Positions 56,897 to 64,000 of a stretch of DNA of 64,000 bases are shown here, one piece after another. The stretch is from the NCBI RefSeq assembly GCF_900114635.1, contig NZ_FOTQ01000001.1:930001-994000 (forward strand), given 5' to 3'. How positions within the stretch are numbered: position 1 is the stretch's first letter; every line of letters begins with the position of its first letter. The translations under genes were made by a program, and so were the position numbers. The stretch comes from Shimia aestuarii (lineage in GTDB: Bacteria; Pseudomonadota; Alphaproteobacteria; Rhodobacterales; Rhodobacteraceae). The notes beneath the pieces were generated by a model. The model saw nothing but the letters and a program-made list of their open reading frames with translations, had not been told where the DNA came from and searched no databases.

Positions 56897-58051
56897 ATGA
56901 GCATTTCACGACGTCATTTTACCATTGGCATGGCCGCCCTCGGGTTGTCGGCTTGCACCAATCAGGCCCTGCGCCAACCCCAGCAACGCAGCACCGTTTC
57001 CATAGGCGGACTCCCCGTCGATCTGCGGCCCATCCCGAATGCGGGGTATGACGCTTGGGTCAAAGCGTTCCGCGGTCGCGCAATGGCCAAAGGCATCTCC
57101 GAAACCACCCTGAACGCGGCCTTTCGCAACGCGGGTTACCTACCCGGCGTAATCAAACGCGACCGGAACCAGGCCGAGTTCAAACGCAGCCTCGAAGACT
57201 ACCTCTCGATTGCCGCCTCGGACGAACGCATTTCCAAGGGACGCGCGGCCTTTGCACGCCACCGTAACACTTTGAAAACACTGGAAAGCAGCTACGGCGT
57301 GGATGCGGAAATCATCTGCGCCATCTGGGGTCTGGAAAGCTTCTATGGCGAGCGGCGCGGCGACGTGCCTGTGATCTCGGCCACCTCGACCCTTGCCTAT
57401 GACGGGCGCCGCGGAGCGTTCTTTGAAAAGCAACTGGTCGCCGCCTTGCAAATCGTGCAGTCCGGCGACATCCCCGCCGACCGCATGACCGGAAGCTGGG
57501 CGGGCGCCATGGGCCACACCCAGTTCATCCCGACCTCGTATCAGGCTTTTGCCGTCGATTTCACCGGCGACGGGCGACGCGATATCTGGTCCGAAGATCC
57601 GACCGACGCGCTCGCCTCCACCGCGGCCTACCTGCAAAAGAACGGTTGGACCCGCGGCGTGAAATGGGGCGGCGAGGCCGGCCCCGGCGCGCCGTCTGGC
57701 CGCGTCATTCAGCCACAAGATGGCGGCCCCAAATTCTCGGTCACAAGCAACTTCAACGTGATCAAGCGCTACAACAACTCGGATTCCTATGCGATCGGCG
57801 TTGGCCACTTGGCCGACCGGATTGGCGGTGCAGGCCCCTTGCGCGGCAGCTTCCCGCCCGATGAATACGGCCTGACCAAGAAGGACCGCATCGCCATGCA
57901 GGAAAAACTGACTGCTCGCGGCTTTGACACGGGCGGCTCGGACGGGGTGATCGGCCCCAAGACCCGCGAGGCCATCGGCGCCTATCAATCCAGCGTCGGC
58001 ATCACCCCAACTGGAGAACCTTCGCTCGACCTGTTGCGTAAACTTGGATAG
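56897..58051 (+). CDS. Lytic murein transglycosylase (MltB-like) with peptidoglycan-binding domain
   Basis: 384 aa. The N-terminus has twin arginines and a lipobox-like LSACT (residues 17-21), so an exported lipoprotein is likely. The SLT_2 domain carries catalytic Glu147 in CAIWGLESFYGERRG and the MGHTQFIPTSYQ motif. A PG_binding_1 domain ends the protein (LTARGFDTGGSDGVIGPKTREA). It cuts glycan strands to form anhydro-muropeptides. Confidence 0.94.
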   Translation: MSISRRHFTIGMAALGLSACTNQALRQPQQRSTVSIGGLPVDLRPIPNAGYDAWVKAFRGRAMAKGISETTLNAAFRNAGYLPGVIKRDRNQAEFKRSLEDYLSIAASDERISKGRAAFARHRNTLKTLESSYGVDAEIICAIWGLESFYGERRGDVPVISATSTLAYDGRRGAFFEKQLVAALQIVQSGDIPADRMTGSWAGAMGHTQFIPTSYQAFAVDFTGDGRRDIWSEDPTDALASTAAYLQKNGWTRGVKWGGEAGPGAPSGRVIQPQDGGPKFSVTSNFNVIKRYNNSDSYAIGVGHLADRIGGAGPLRGSFPPDEYGLTKKDRIAMQEKLTARGFDTGGSDGVIGPKTREAIGAYQSSVGITPTGEPSLDLLRKLG

Positions 58052-58069
58052 GGCGTAAAAAATCACGGC

Positions 58070-58104
58070 TTGACTCCCTGTTCGGAATTTACTTAACATG
58101 TGAA
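58070..58104 (+). promoter_or_regulatory. Promoter and possible operator of the hpa operon
   Basis: TTGACT (58070-58075), 17-bp spacer, TTAACA (58093-58098). The -10 is part of the near-palindrome TTAACATGTGAA (58093-58104), a plausible GntR-type site; the GntR gene ends this operon. Confidence 0.5.
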
Positions 58105-58122
58105 TTATAACCGGAGGGGGTC

Positions 58123-58500
58123 ATGCCGCATTTCATCATCGAATACTCGGCCAATCTCGAAGAGGCGCTGGATATCGCAGGCCTCTGCGAAGAGATCCGC
58201 GCCTGCGCGTCCGAGATCGACACCTTTCCCACGCCCGGCATCCGCGTGCGCGCGTTCCGCACGGATCACTACGCCATCGCCGATGGCAATCCGGCACACG
58301 GCTATATCGACATCTCGATCCGTTTGCGCGGCGGACGCCCCGAGGACGTGAAACGGGATGCAACGACCCGCATTTTCGAAGCCGCCCGCGCCTATGTCGC
58401 GCCGGTCATGGCCCGCCAGCCCATCGCTCTGTCGCTTGAAATGCGCGACATTGATCCCGCCCTCTCGCCAAAGACCGGCTCTATCCGCGACTTTCTCTGA
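58123..58500 (+). CDS. hpaF: 5-carboxymethyl-2-hydroxymuconate Delta-isomerase
   Basis: 125 aa. Begins with the catalytic Pro1 after Met removal (MPHFIIEYSANLEE), tautomerase-like, and matches HpaF/HpcD in size and in the stretch FRTDHYAIADGNPAHGYIDISIRLR. It isomerises an intermediate of homoprotocatechuate meta-cleavage. GGAGGGGG precedes the ATG. First gene of the operon. Confidence 0.93.
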   Translation: MPHFIIEYSANLEEALDIAGLCEEIRACASEIDTFPTPGIRVRAFRTDHYAIADGNPAHGYIDISIRLRGGRPEDVKRDATTRIFEAARAYVAPVMARQPIALSLEMRDIDPALSPKTGSIRDFL

Positions 58501-58512
58501 CAGGAGTTTCCC

Positions 58513-59493
58513 ATGCCCGTTCCTGCCCCGAACCTCTATCCGCCGTTCAACATCGTGCGCCTGAGCCATGTCGAATACCGCGTACGCGACCTTGCCAAGT
58601 CCCGCGCCTTTTACGTCGACACGTTGGGCCTTCAGGTCACGCATGAGGACGCCGACCGCATCTACCTGCGCGCCTTGGAAGAGCGCGGCCACCATTGCAT
58701 CGTTCTGGTGCGCGCCGAAGCTTCGGACGTGGGCGTGCTGGGCTTCAAACTCTACGACGAGCCCGACCTCGACCAGGCCGCCGCATGGTTCGCCGACAAG
58801 GGCCTGCCTGTGGAATGGGTTGAACGGCCCCACATGGGTCGCACTCTGCGCACCCGCGATCCGTGGGGCATTCCTTTGGAATTCTACGTGAAAATGGAGC
58901 GCCTCGCCCCGATCCACCAGCACTACAAGCTTTATCGCGGTGTGCGCCCGCTGCGCATCGACCATTTCAACATGTTCTCGGCGGATGTCGACGCCTCGGT
59001 GGCATTCTACAACGAGATGGGATTCCGCACGACCGAGTACACGGAAGACGCCGAAAGTGGCAAGGTCTGGGCGGCTTGGATGCACCGCAAAGGCGGCGTG
59101 CATGATGTCGCCTTCACCAACGGCCTCGGCCCGCGCCTGCACCACACCGCCTTCTGGGTGCCCACACCTATGGCGATCATCGACCTTTTGGACCTGATGG
59201 CCACCACCGGCTGGGTCGACAACATCGAACGCGGCCCCGGTCGGCACGGGATTTCCAACGCCTTCTTCCTTTATGTGCTCGACCCCGACGGACACCGGAT
59301 CGAAATCTACTGTTCGGATTACCAGACGGTTGATCCCGATCTGGAACCGATCAAATGGGACCTCAAGGACCCCCAGCGCCAGACACTCTGGGGCGCACCC
59401 GCGCCGCGCTCTTGGTTCGAACATGGATCACTGTTCGAAGGTGCCGAGCCACAGGAGGTCGCTCTTAAGGCGCAGCCGATCATTGCGCCGTGA
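58513..59493 (+). CDS. hpaD: Homoprotocatechuate (3,4-dihydroxyphenylacetate) 2,3-dioxygenase
   Basis: 326 aa, two-domain VOC extradiol dioxygenase of the Brevibacterium/Arthrobacter HPCD type. The metal ligands are seen in the C-terminal domain: His in RIDHFN, His in RLHHTAF, Glu in HRIEIY; FAWMHRK-like AAWMHRKGGVHDVA and ERGPGRHG are also conserved. It opens the aromatic ring of homoprotocatechuate. It starts 12 bp after hpaF. Confidence 0.94.
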   Translation: MPVPAPNLYPPFNIVRLSHVEYRVRDLAKSRAFYVDTLGLQVTHEDADRIYLRALEERGHHCIVLVRAEASDVGVLGFKLYDEPDLDQAAAWFADKGLPVEWVERPHMGRTLRTRDPWGIPLEFYVKMERLAPIHQHYKLYRGVRPLRIDHFNMFSADVDASVAFYNEMGFRTTEYTEDAESGKVWAAWMHRKGGVHDVAFTNGLGPRLHHTAFWVPTPMAIIDLLDLMATTGWVDNIERGPGRHGISNAFFLYVLDPDGHRIEIYCSDYQTVDPDLEPIKWDLKDPQRQTLWGAPAPRSWFEHGSLFEGAEPQEVALKAQPIIAP

Positions 59494-59504
59494 GCGGCGG
59501 AATT

Positions 59505-59530
59505 CGAGTATTTTTGGCAAAATGAAGCAG
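59505..59530 (+). repeat. Dispersed repeat tail, copy F
   Basis: GAGTATTTTTGGCAAAATGA, the tail of the repeat without the GC-rich head, in the leader of the following gene as in copy D. Confidence 0.6.
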
Positions 59531-59541
59531 GGGTGTTGGAC

Positions 59542-60393
59542 ATGAGATTTGCAACCGTTTCGGCAGGTGGAGAGCAGCTATATGGCGCGGTGGTCGAAGG
59601 TGGCTTCGTGGCGCTGTCCCCGGACTTTCAACATTGGCCAACGCTCAAATCCGTGATCGAAGCCGGGGCGCTCGACCAGCTCGAAGCTGCCGCTCAGGGG
59701 CGGGCCGTCACACATACCGAGTTCACCTACGACATCCCGATGCCGGACGTGGTGCGCATTCTTTGTGTGGGTGTGAACTTCCCCGACCGCAATGCCGAAT
59801 ACAAGGACGGCAGCGTGCAACCGAAGTACATGTCGCTCTTCCCCCGCTTTTCCAGCGGCTTTACTGGCCATGAGCAAAACCTCGTGCGTCCACCAGAAAA
59901 CCATACGCTGGATTACGAGGGCGAGGTTGTCGTGGTGATCGGCAAACCCGGGCGCCGGATCAAGGCAGAAGATGCCTATGACCACATCGCCGCGCTGACG
60001 CTTTGCAACGAAGGCACGATCCGAGACTGGGTGCGCCACGCCAAGTTCAACGTCACCCAAGGCAAGAACTGGGACAAGTCCGGCGCCATTGGCCCGTGGC
60101 TGGTGCCCTTCAGGGATGCCACCCAGCTGGACGATGCGCGCATCATCACCCGCGTCAACGGCGAGGTTCGACAGGACGACACGCTCAACCGCATGATGTT
60201 CCCGATCCGCGAGGAAATCGCCTATATTTCGACCTTCATGACCCTTCAGCCCGGCGACATGATCGTCACCGGCACGCCCACTGGCGCCGGTGCACGCTTT
60301 GACCCGCCGCGCTATCTTAAACCCGGGGATGTGGTTGAGATCGAGGTGAACGGCATCGGCACTCTGCGCAATGGCGTGGAGGACGAGGCATGA
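59542..60393 (+). CDS. hpaG: Fumarylacetoacetate hydrolase family protein, HpaG-like
   Basis: 283 aa, one FAH domain with metal-binding residues in DYEGEVVVVIGK and the PGDMIVTGTPTGAG loop. In this operon it probably acts as 5-oxopent-3-ene-1,2,5-tricarboxylate decarboxylase or the related isomerase step. E. coli HpaG is a two-domain protein of about 430 aa; here there is a single domain. ATG 59542 is preferred over TTG 59533. It overlaps hpaH by 4 bp. Confidence 0.85.
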   Translation: MRFATVSAGGEQLYGAVVEGGFVALSPDFQHWPTLKSVIEAGALDQLEAAAQGRAVTHTEFTYDIPMPDVVRILCVGVNFPDRNAEYKDGSVQPKYMSLFPRFSSGFTGHEQNLVRPPENHTLDYEGEVVVVIGKPGRRIKAEDAYDHIAALTLCNEGTIRDWVRHAKFNVTQGKNWDKSGAIGPWLVPFRDATQLDDARIITRVNGEVRQDDTLNRMMFPIREEIAYISTFMTLQPGDMIVTGTPTGAGARFDPPRYLKPGDVVEIEVNGIGTLRNGVEDEA

Positions 60394-61187
60394 CGCCGGA
60401 GAAGCACGCCGAGGCCGCCGCCGCCCTGCTCCACGCGGAAAAAACGGGTCAACAGATCGGCCTTTTGTCCCTGCAATACCCGGACATGACGCTGGACGAT
60501 GCCTATGCGATCCAATCCGCGCTGATGGCCGCGAAACTGGCCGATGGGCGAAAGGTGATCGGCTGGAAAATTGGCCTGACGTCGAAAACCATGCAACGCG
60601 CGCTGGGGATCGACATTCCCGACAGCGGCGTGTTGTTCGATGATATGATGTTCGCTCATGGTGCCGCGATCCCCGAGGGGCGCTTTATTCAGCCCCGCGT
60701 CGAAGCCGAGATCGCCTTTGTCATGAAGGCCCCTTTGGGCGGTGCCGATGTCACGCGGGACGACGTTTTGCGCGCCACGGAATATGTCGCGCCAAGCCTC
60801 GAAATCCTCGACACCCGCATTCTGCGCAGCGACCCCGCAACGGGCCGCGCGCGCATCATCACGGATACCGTGTCCGACAATGCCGCCAATGCCGGGATTG
60901 TTTTGGGCCCAGACCACCACGCCCCCGACGCGCATGACCTGCGCTGGGTTGGCGCAATCGTCACCCGCAACGGCGAAGTCGAAGAAACCGGCCTTGGCGC
61001 CGGCGTCCTCAACGATCCGGTCGAGGGCATCGTCTGGCTGGCGCGCCGGATGCACACCTACGGGCAAAGGATCGAAGCTGGACAAGTCATCCTGTCCGGG
61101 TCTTTTATCAGCCCCATCGAATGCCCGCCCGGCGCCGCGATCCACGCCGATTTCGGCGCGTTCGGCACCGTGTCCTGCCACTTCTGA
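60390..61187 (+). CDS. hpaH: 2-oxo-hept-4-ene-1,7-dioate hydratase
   Basis: 265 aa, the HpaH/MhpD hydratase family (IGWKIGLTSKTMQRALG, RFIQPRVEAEIAFV, LSGSFISPIECPPG). It adds water to the 2-oxo-heptenedioate made in the previous step. Coupled to the gene before by a 4-bp overlap and 15 bp before hpaI. Confidence 0.93.
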   Translation: MTPEKHAEAAAALLHAEKTGQQIGLLSLQYPDMTLDDAYAIQSALMAAKLADGRKVIGWKIGLTSKTMQRALGIDIPDSGVLFDDMMFAHGAAIPEGRFIQPRVEAEIAFVMKAPLGGADVTRDDVLRATEYVAPSLEILDTRILRSDPATGRARIITDTVSDNAANAGIVLGPDHHAPDAHDLRWVGAIVTRNGEVEETGLGAGVLNDPVEGIVWLARRMHTYGQRIEAGQVILSGSFISPIECPPGAAIHADFGAFGTVSCHF

Positions 61188-61202
61188 GCGAGAGGTTTCC
61201 CA

Positions 61203-61982
61203 ATGCCCGCCCCAATAAACCCGTTCAAATCCGCCATCGCCGCGAACCGCCCCCAGATCGGCTGCTGGCTGACCTTTGCCGAGGCGGGGGCCGCCGAACT
61301 GATGGCCCATACCGGGTTTGACTGGCTGGTGGTCGACGGCGAACACAGCCCCAACGACCTGCGTTCGATCCGCGATCAGCTTGCGGTGATCGACCCAACA
61401 GACAGCCACGCCGTCGTGCGCGTGCCCTTCGGCGAGGCATGGATGATCAAACAGGTGCTCGATGCCGGCGCCCAGACCGTGCTCGTACCGATGGTCGATA
61501 CCGCAGAGCACGCCGCCGAGATGGTTCGGGCCTGCCGTTACCCGCCCGAGGGCATTCGCGGCATGGGAGCCACAGGCGCCCGTGTCACGAAGTTCGGCGC
61601 GATTCCGGATTATGTTTCCAACGCCAACCAGGAAATCTGCCTGCTGGTTCAGGCCGAAAGCCGCGCCGCGCTCGAAAATCTCGACGCGATTCTCGCCGTC
61701 GATGGCGTCGATGGCGTTTTCATCGGCCCGGCCGACCTATCGGCCGACATGGGCTATCCCGGCAATGCCGCCGCACCGGAAGTACAAGAGGCCATCGCCG
61801 ACGCCATCCCCCGCATCCGCGCGGCGGGCAAGGCCGCTGGCATCCTGACCCAGACACTCGAAGGCGCGCAAAAGCATCTAGATCAGGGCGCAACCTTTGT
61901 CGCGGTGGGCATCGACACGCTGATCCTTGCCAAGGCCGCCCGTGCCCTCTCTGCCGGAACCAAGGCCATGATCAAGGGCTAG
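61203..61982 (+). CDS. hpaI: 4-hydroxy-2-oxo-heptane-1,7-dioate aldolase
   Basis: 259 aa, class II HpcH/HpaI aldolase (MAHTGFDWLVVDGEHSPND, LVQAESRAALENLDAI, FIGPADLSADMGYPG). It splits the last intermediate to pyruvate and succinic semialdehyde. Five consecutive catabolic genes share one strand with gaps under 50 bp. Confidence 0.94.
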   Translation: MPAPINPFKSAIAANRPQIGCWLTFAEAGAAELMAHTGFDWLVVDGEHSPNDLRSIRDQLAVIDPTDSHAVVRVPFGEAWMIKQVLDAGAQTVLVPMVDTAEHAAEMVRACRYPPEGIRGMGATGARVTKFGAIPDYVSNANQEICLLVQAESRAALENLDAILAVDGVDGVFIGPADLSADMGYPGNAAAPEVQEAIADAIPRIRAAGKAAGILTQTLEGAQKHLDQGATFVAVGIDTLILAKAARALSAGTKAMIKG

Positions 61983-61996
61983 ACAAGCCCGCCCCC

Positions 61997-62665
61997 ATGG
62001 CCGATCAAGGCGACATGGCGGGACAAACCAACATGATCGTTCAGGCGATCCTCGAAGATATCGACCGGGGCGATCTCAACCCCGGCGACAGCCTTGACGA
62101 ACAGACACTGGCCCAGCGTCTCGGCGTCTCGCGCACCCCGGTGCGCGAAGCGCTGATCCAGCTGGAAACCTCCGGCCTGATCCTGCGCCTGCCGCGCAAG
62201 GGTGCGGTGCTCTTCAAACCCACGCTCGAGGAATTCCTCGCCATTCTCGAAGTCCATGCCAAGCTCGAAGGTCAAGCCGCTGGCCTCGCCGCCCGCCGCC
62301 TCTCCGAAAACGGCCAGTCCCACCTCGAAAGCATCGTCACAGCCTGCGAAATCCATGCTTCCACCAAGGGCGATGCAGACCCGGACGGCTATTACCAACT
62401 CAACCTCACCTTCCACAAAACCGTGGCCGAAATCGCGGGCAACCCGTTCCTTCTGGACATGATCAAGACCAACGCGCGCAAGCTCATGGCCTATTACCGC
62501 GCCCGCTATGCCTACGTCGGCGCCATCGCCACCTCGGCCCGCGAACACCGCGAAATCGCGGACCACATCTTTGCCCGCGACGCCGCCGCCGCCGAAACCG
62601 CCATGGCCCGTCACGTGCAATTCGATCAGGTCACGGCCATGGACCTGCTCGCGGCCCTGAGCTGA
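61997..62665 (+). CDS. GntR family transcriptional regulator (FCD type)
   Basis: 222 aa. N-terminal winged helix (LNPGDSLDEQTLAQRLGVSRTPVREAL) and a helical FCD effector domain with metal-type residues (D...H in LNLTFHKTVAEIAGN, and REHREIADHI). It lies 14 bp after hpaI and probably controls the operon; the classic hpa regulator is MarR-type HpaR. ATG 62015, with CAAGG upstream, is an alternative start. Confidence 0.92.
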   Translation: MADQGDMAGQTNMIVQAILEDIDRGDLNPGDSLDEQTLAQRLGVSRTPVREALIQLETSGLILRLPRKGAVLFKPTLEEFLAILEVHAKLEGQAAGLAARRLSENGQSHLESIVTACEIHASTKGDADPDGYYQLNLTFHKTVAEIAGNPFLLDMIKTNARKLMAYYRARYAYVGAIATSAREHREIADHIFARDAAAAETAMARHVQFDQVTAMDLLAALS

Positions 62666-62671
62666 GCCAAC

Positions 62672-62734
62672 TCTTCCTTTTGCCGGAAATATCTCGGGGG
62701 AATCGCCGCTCGCGGCGCTGGGAGCAGCGTCCCC
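62672..62734 (-). repeat. Dispersed intergenic repeat, reversed copy G
   Basis: On the minus strand: GGGGACGCTGCTCCC, a GCGCCGCGAGCGGCG stem, CCCCCGAGATATTTCCGGCA and AAAGGAAG. A diverged member lying between convergent genes. Confidence 0.6.
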
Positions 62735-63441
62735 TATGCCTTAACAGCCCACTCGAAAAACCCGACGATCTGACGCGCCCAATCTTCCCGATCCGCGCGG
62801 TTCTTCAACGATTCCCGCGCCGCTTTCGTCACCTCCGGCCCCACATAATCTGCCGTGAATTCCACCAGATCCGCAATGAACGCATCCGTCATTTCCGGGT
62901 GATATTGTGTTGAATAGATATGCCGCCCCTTGAGGTAGCCCCCCACCGGGCACCCCGGTCCGCTTGCCACGGCCTCGATCCCCTCGGGCAAGTCCGCGAC
63001 CTGCTCGATATGGCTGGCATAAACCCCGATCCGCGCTGGTGCCTCGGCCCAAGGCAGCGGCATTTGCGTCACGTCGGCATACCCGTGCACCCAGCCCTCA
63101 GGGTTCCGATCCACGGCCCCGCCCAGCGCCACCGCAATCGCCTGATGCCCGAAACAGGCGCCAAACATGGGAATCTCCCGCCGGTCAATCTCGCGGATCA
63201 ACGCAAACAATTGCCCCACCCACGGCGCCTCATCATGTACCGAGGCCGGGCTTCCGGTGATCATCACCCCGTCAAACGCCCCGATATCCTCGGGAAACAC
63301 CCCATCCTTCACCGGGAACACCGAACAGTCCCAGTCGGGGCGCAGCTCCTTGATCAGAATGGTGAATTTTTCACCATCCTTGGGCCGCGCCTGGGCGAAT
63401 TCCGTCTCATCCGTGTTGGTCATCAGGATCGCGAGATGCAT
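62734..63441 (-). CDS. Class I glutamine amidotransferase-like protein (GuaA-type domain)
   Basis: 235 aa with the GATase1 nucleophile Cys in FGACFGHQAIAVALGG and the His/Glu pair in STQYHPEMTD. This is the stand-alone family often annotated as GMP synthase-like; relatives hydrolyse gamma-glutamyl compounds. ATG 63441 follows GGAGAGG. It is divergent from the P450 gene, 89 bp away. Given the glutamine-synthetase-like ligase at 1346, a gamma-glutamyl role is possible but unproven. Confidence 0.88.
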   Translation of the reverse strand: MHLAILMTNTDETEFAQARPKDGEKFTILIKELRPDWDCSVFPVKDGVFPEDIGAFDGVMITGSPASVHDEAPWVGQLFALIREIDRREIPMFGACFGHQAIAVALGGAVDRNPEGWVHGYADVTQMPLPWAEAPARIGVYASHIEQVADLPEGIEAVASGPGCPVGGYLKGRHIYSTQYHPEMTDAFIADLVEFTADYVGPEVTKAARESLKNRADREDWARQIVGFFEWAVKA

Positions 63442-63467
63442 GATTGGCCTCTCCAAAAGATTCTTCT

Positions 63468-63497
63468 TTGCGTATTTATGAAGTCCATATATATACA
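63468..63497 (+). promoter_or_regulatory. Putative promoter for the cytochrome P450
   Basis: TTGCGT (63468-63473), 18-bp spacer and TATACA (63492-63497) within a TATATATA-rich divergent region. A minus-strand promoter for the amidotransferase must overlap it. Confidence 0.35.
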
Positions 63498-63530
63498 TAA
63501 CAAAGCAAGCAAACAAGGGAGGTGCTTTGC

Positions 63531-64000
63531 ATGACGGTCTGGACTCCAACCGATGACGGCTTTGCCGATCTGACCAGCCACGACACCTTTGCACAAGGCG
63601 CCCCGCACAATACCTTTGCCCGCCTGCGCCGCGAAGACCCGGTCAGCTGGACCGATTACGATCAGGGTCAGGGCTTCTGGTCGATCACCCGCCATCAGGA
63701 CATCACCGAGATGAACCGCAATTTCGCCGTGTTCTCCTCGGCCCGCGGCATTCGCATGGAAGACCAGACCTACGAGGAATACCTCGCGCGCCGCACCTTT
63801 CAGGAAACCGACCCGCCCGAGCACATGAAAACCCGGATCAAGGTCGCCAAGGCGTTTTCCAAACCTGTCGTGGCCGGGTTCGAACAGGACCTGCGCGACC
63901 TCTCCAACCAGATCCTCGACGCCGCCCTCTCCAACACCACGTTCGACGCCACCAAGGACATCGCCCGCCAGCTTCCGATGCTCATGTTGGGCCGCATCCT
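63531..64000 (+). CDS. Cytochrome P450 (3' partial)
   Basis: The first 156 residues are visible before the window ends. AGGGAGG stands 8 bases before ATG 63531. Features of bacterial P450s: FARLRREDPVSW, FWSITRHQDITEMNRNFAVFSS (B region) and TDPPEHMKTRIKVAKAFS, the helix-C region with the haem-contact His/Arg. The haem-binding Cys region lies outside. The substrate is unknown. Confidence 0.9.
   Translation, partial: MTVWTPTDDGFADLTSHDTFAQGAPHNTFARLRREDPVSWTDYDQGQGFWSITRHQDITEMNRNFAVFSSARGIRMEDQTYEEYLARRTFQETDPPEHMKTRIKVAKAFSKPVVAGFEQDLRDLSNQILDAALSNTTFDATKDIARQLPMLMLGRI

Overview
The window looks like the chromosome of a marine alphaproteobacterium of the Rhodobacteraceae (Roseobacter group). 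The support is high GC, Rhodobacteraceae-type families (DUF6478, DUF2948, DUF2189, Hint/RTX proteins), an Mcl1-type malyl-CoA lyase, a DnaE2 polymerase with an alphaproteobacterial LexA-like box, and a TGA-N9-TCA iron operator in front of hemP. Genus cannot be fixed from sequence alone. Genes are dense, many overlap by 1-20 bp, and one tRNA (Thr-GGT) is present. No insertion sequence, prophage, CRISPR array or rRNA was seen.

Layout. 1-3620 (+): a Rieske oxygenase (cut by the window start), a glutamine-synthetase-like ligase and an arylamine N-acetyltransferase, which together suggest amine or aryl-amine metabolism. 3654-7046 (-): a three-subunit flavoprotein/ferredoxin amine dehydrogenase of the HcnABC/opine-oxidase type plus a TRIC/UPF0126 channel, read from a promoter overlaid by TGATTCG palindromes. 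7364-10540 (-): folC, accD and a CPBP protease. 10749-12248 (+): a three-gene operon of poorly known proteins led by a DUF6478 protein. 12626-15807 (+): a FadH-like reductase and a LysR regulator. 15879-18884 (-): cinA, GNAT, AhpD-like and OmpA-like genes. 18934-20610 (+): sfsA and map.

20614-26876 is mostly minus-strand housekeeping (DUF2189, rsmD, a ferredoxin reductase, phhB, a GNAT/DUF482 protein, a glycerophosphodiesterase, RidA), with one plus-strand peroxiredoxin. 26955-29986 (-) encodes a type I secretion ABC/HlyD pair. 30168-32032 (+) holds mlaA-mlaC and an ACT-domain protein. 32035-34209 (-) is a class A penicillin-binding protein. 34470-36171 (+) is glnK-amtB, followed by the 52-aa hemP and a PilZ-like membrane protein. 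38100-40141 (-) has an aromatic aminotransferase and sseA. 40235-43105 has a glycine-rich protein, an orphan MAF/DUF115-like protein, smpB and a THUMP methyltransferase. 43081-46038 (-) is a short dnaE2, and 46197-47156 (-) is mcl1.

47470-50480 (+) is a D-glutamate catabolic set, dgcN-dgcA-D-amino-acid transaminase, with a 24-bp perfect inverted repeat upstream. 50639-53956 (-) is hisD, DUF2948, murA and a 56-aa basic protein. Then come tRNA-Thr, a 671-bp unexplained spacer, a secreted RTX/Hint protein and a lytic transglycosylase. 58123-62665 (+) is a homoprotocatechuate meta-cleavage operon (hpaF, D, G, H, I and a GntR regulator) lacking hpaE and hpaBC. A glutamine-amidotransferase-like gene (-) and the start of a cytochrome P450 (+) close the window.

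A dispersed GC-rich intergenic repeat with a GTATTT-containing tail recurs about nine times between genes. It often acts as a terminator and in places supplies the leader of the next gene.
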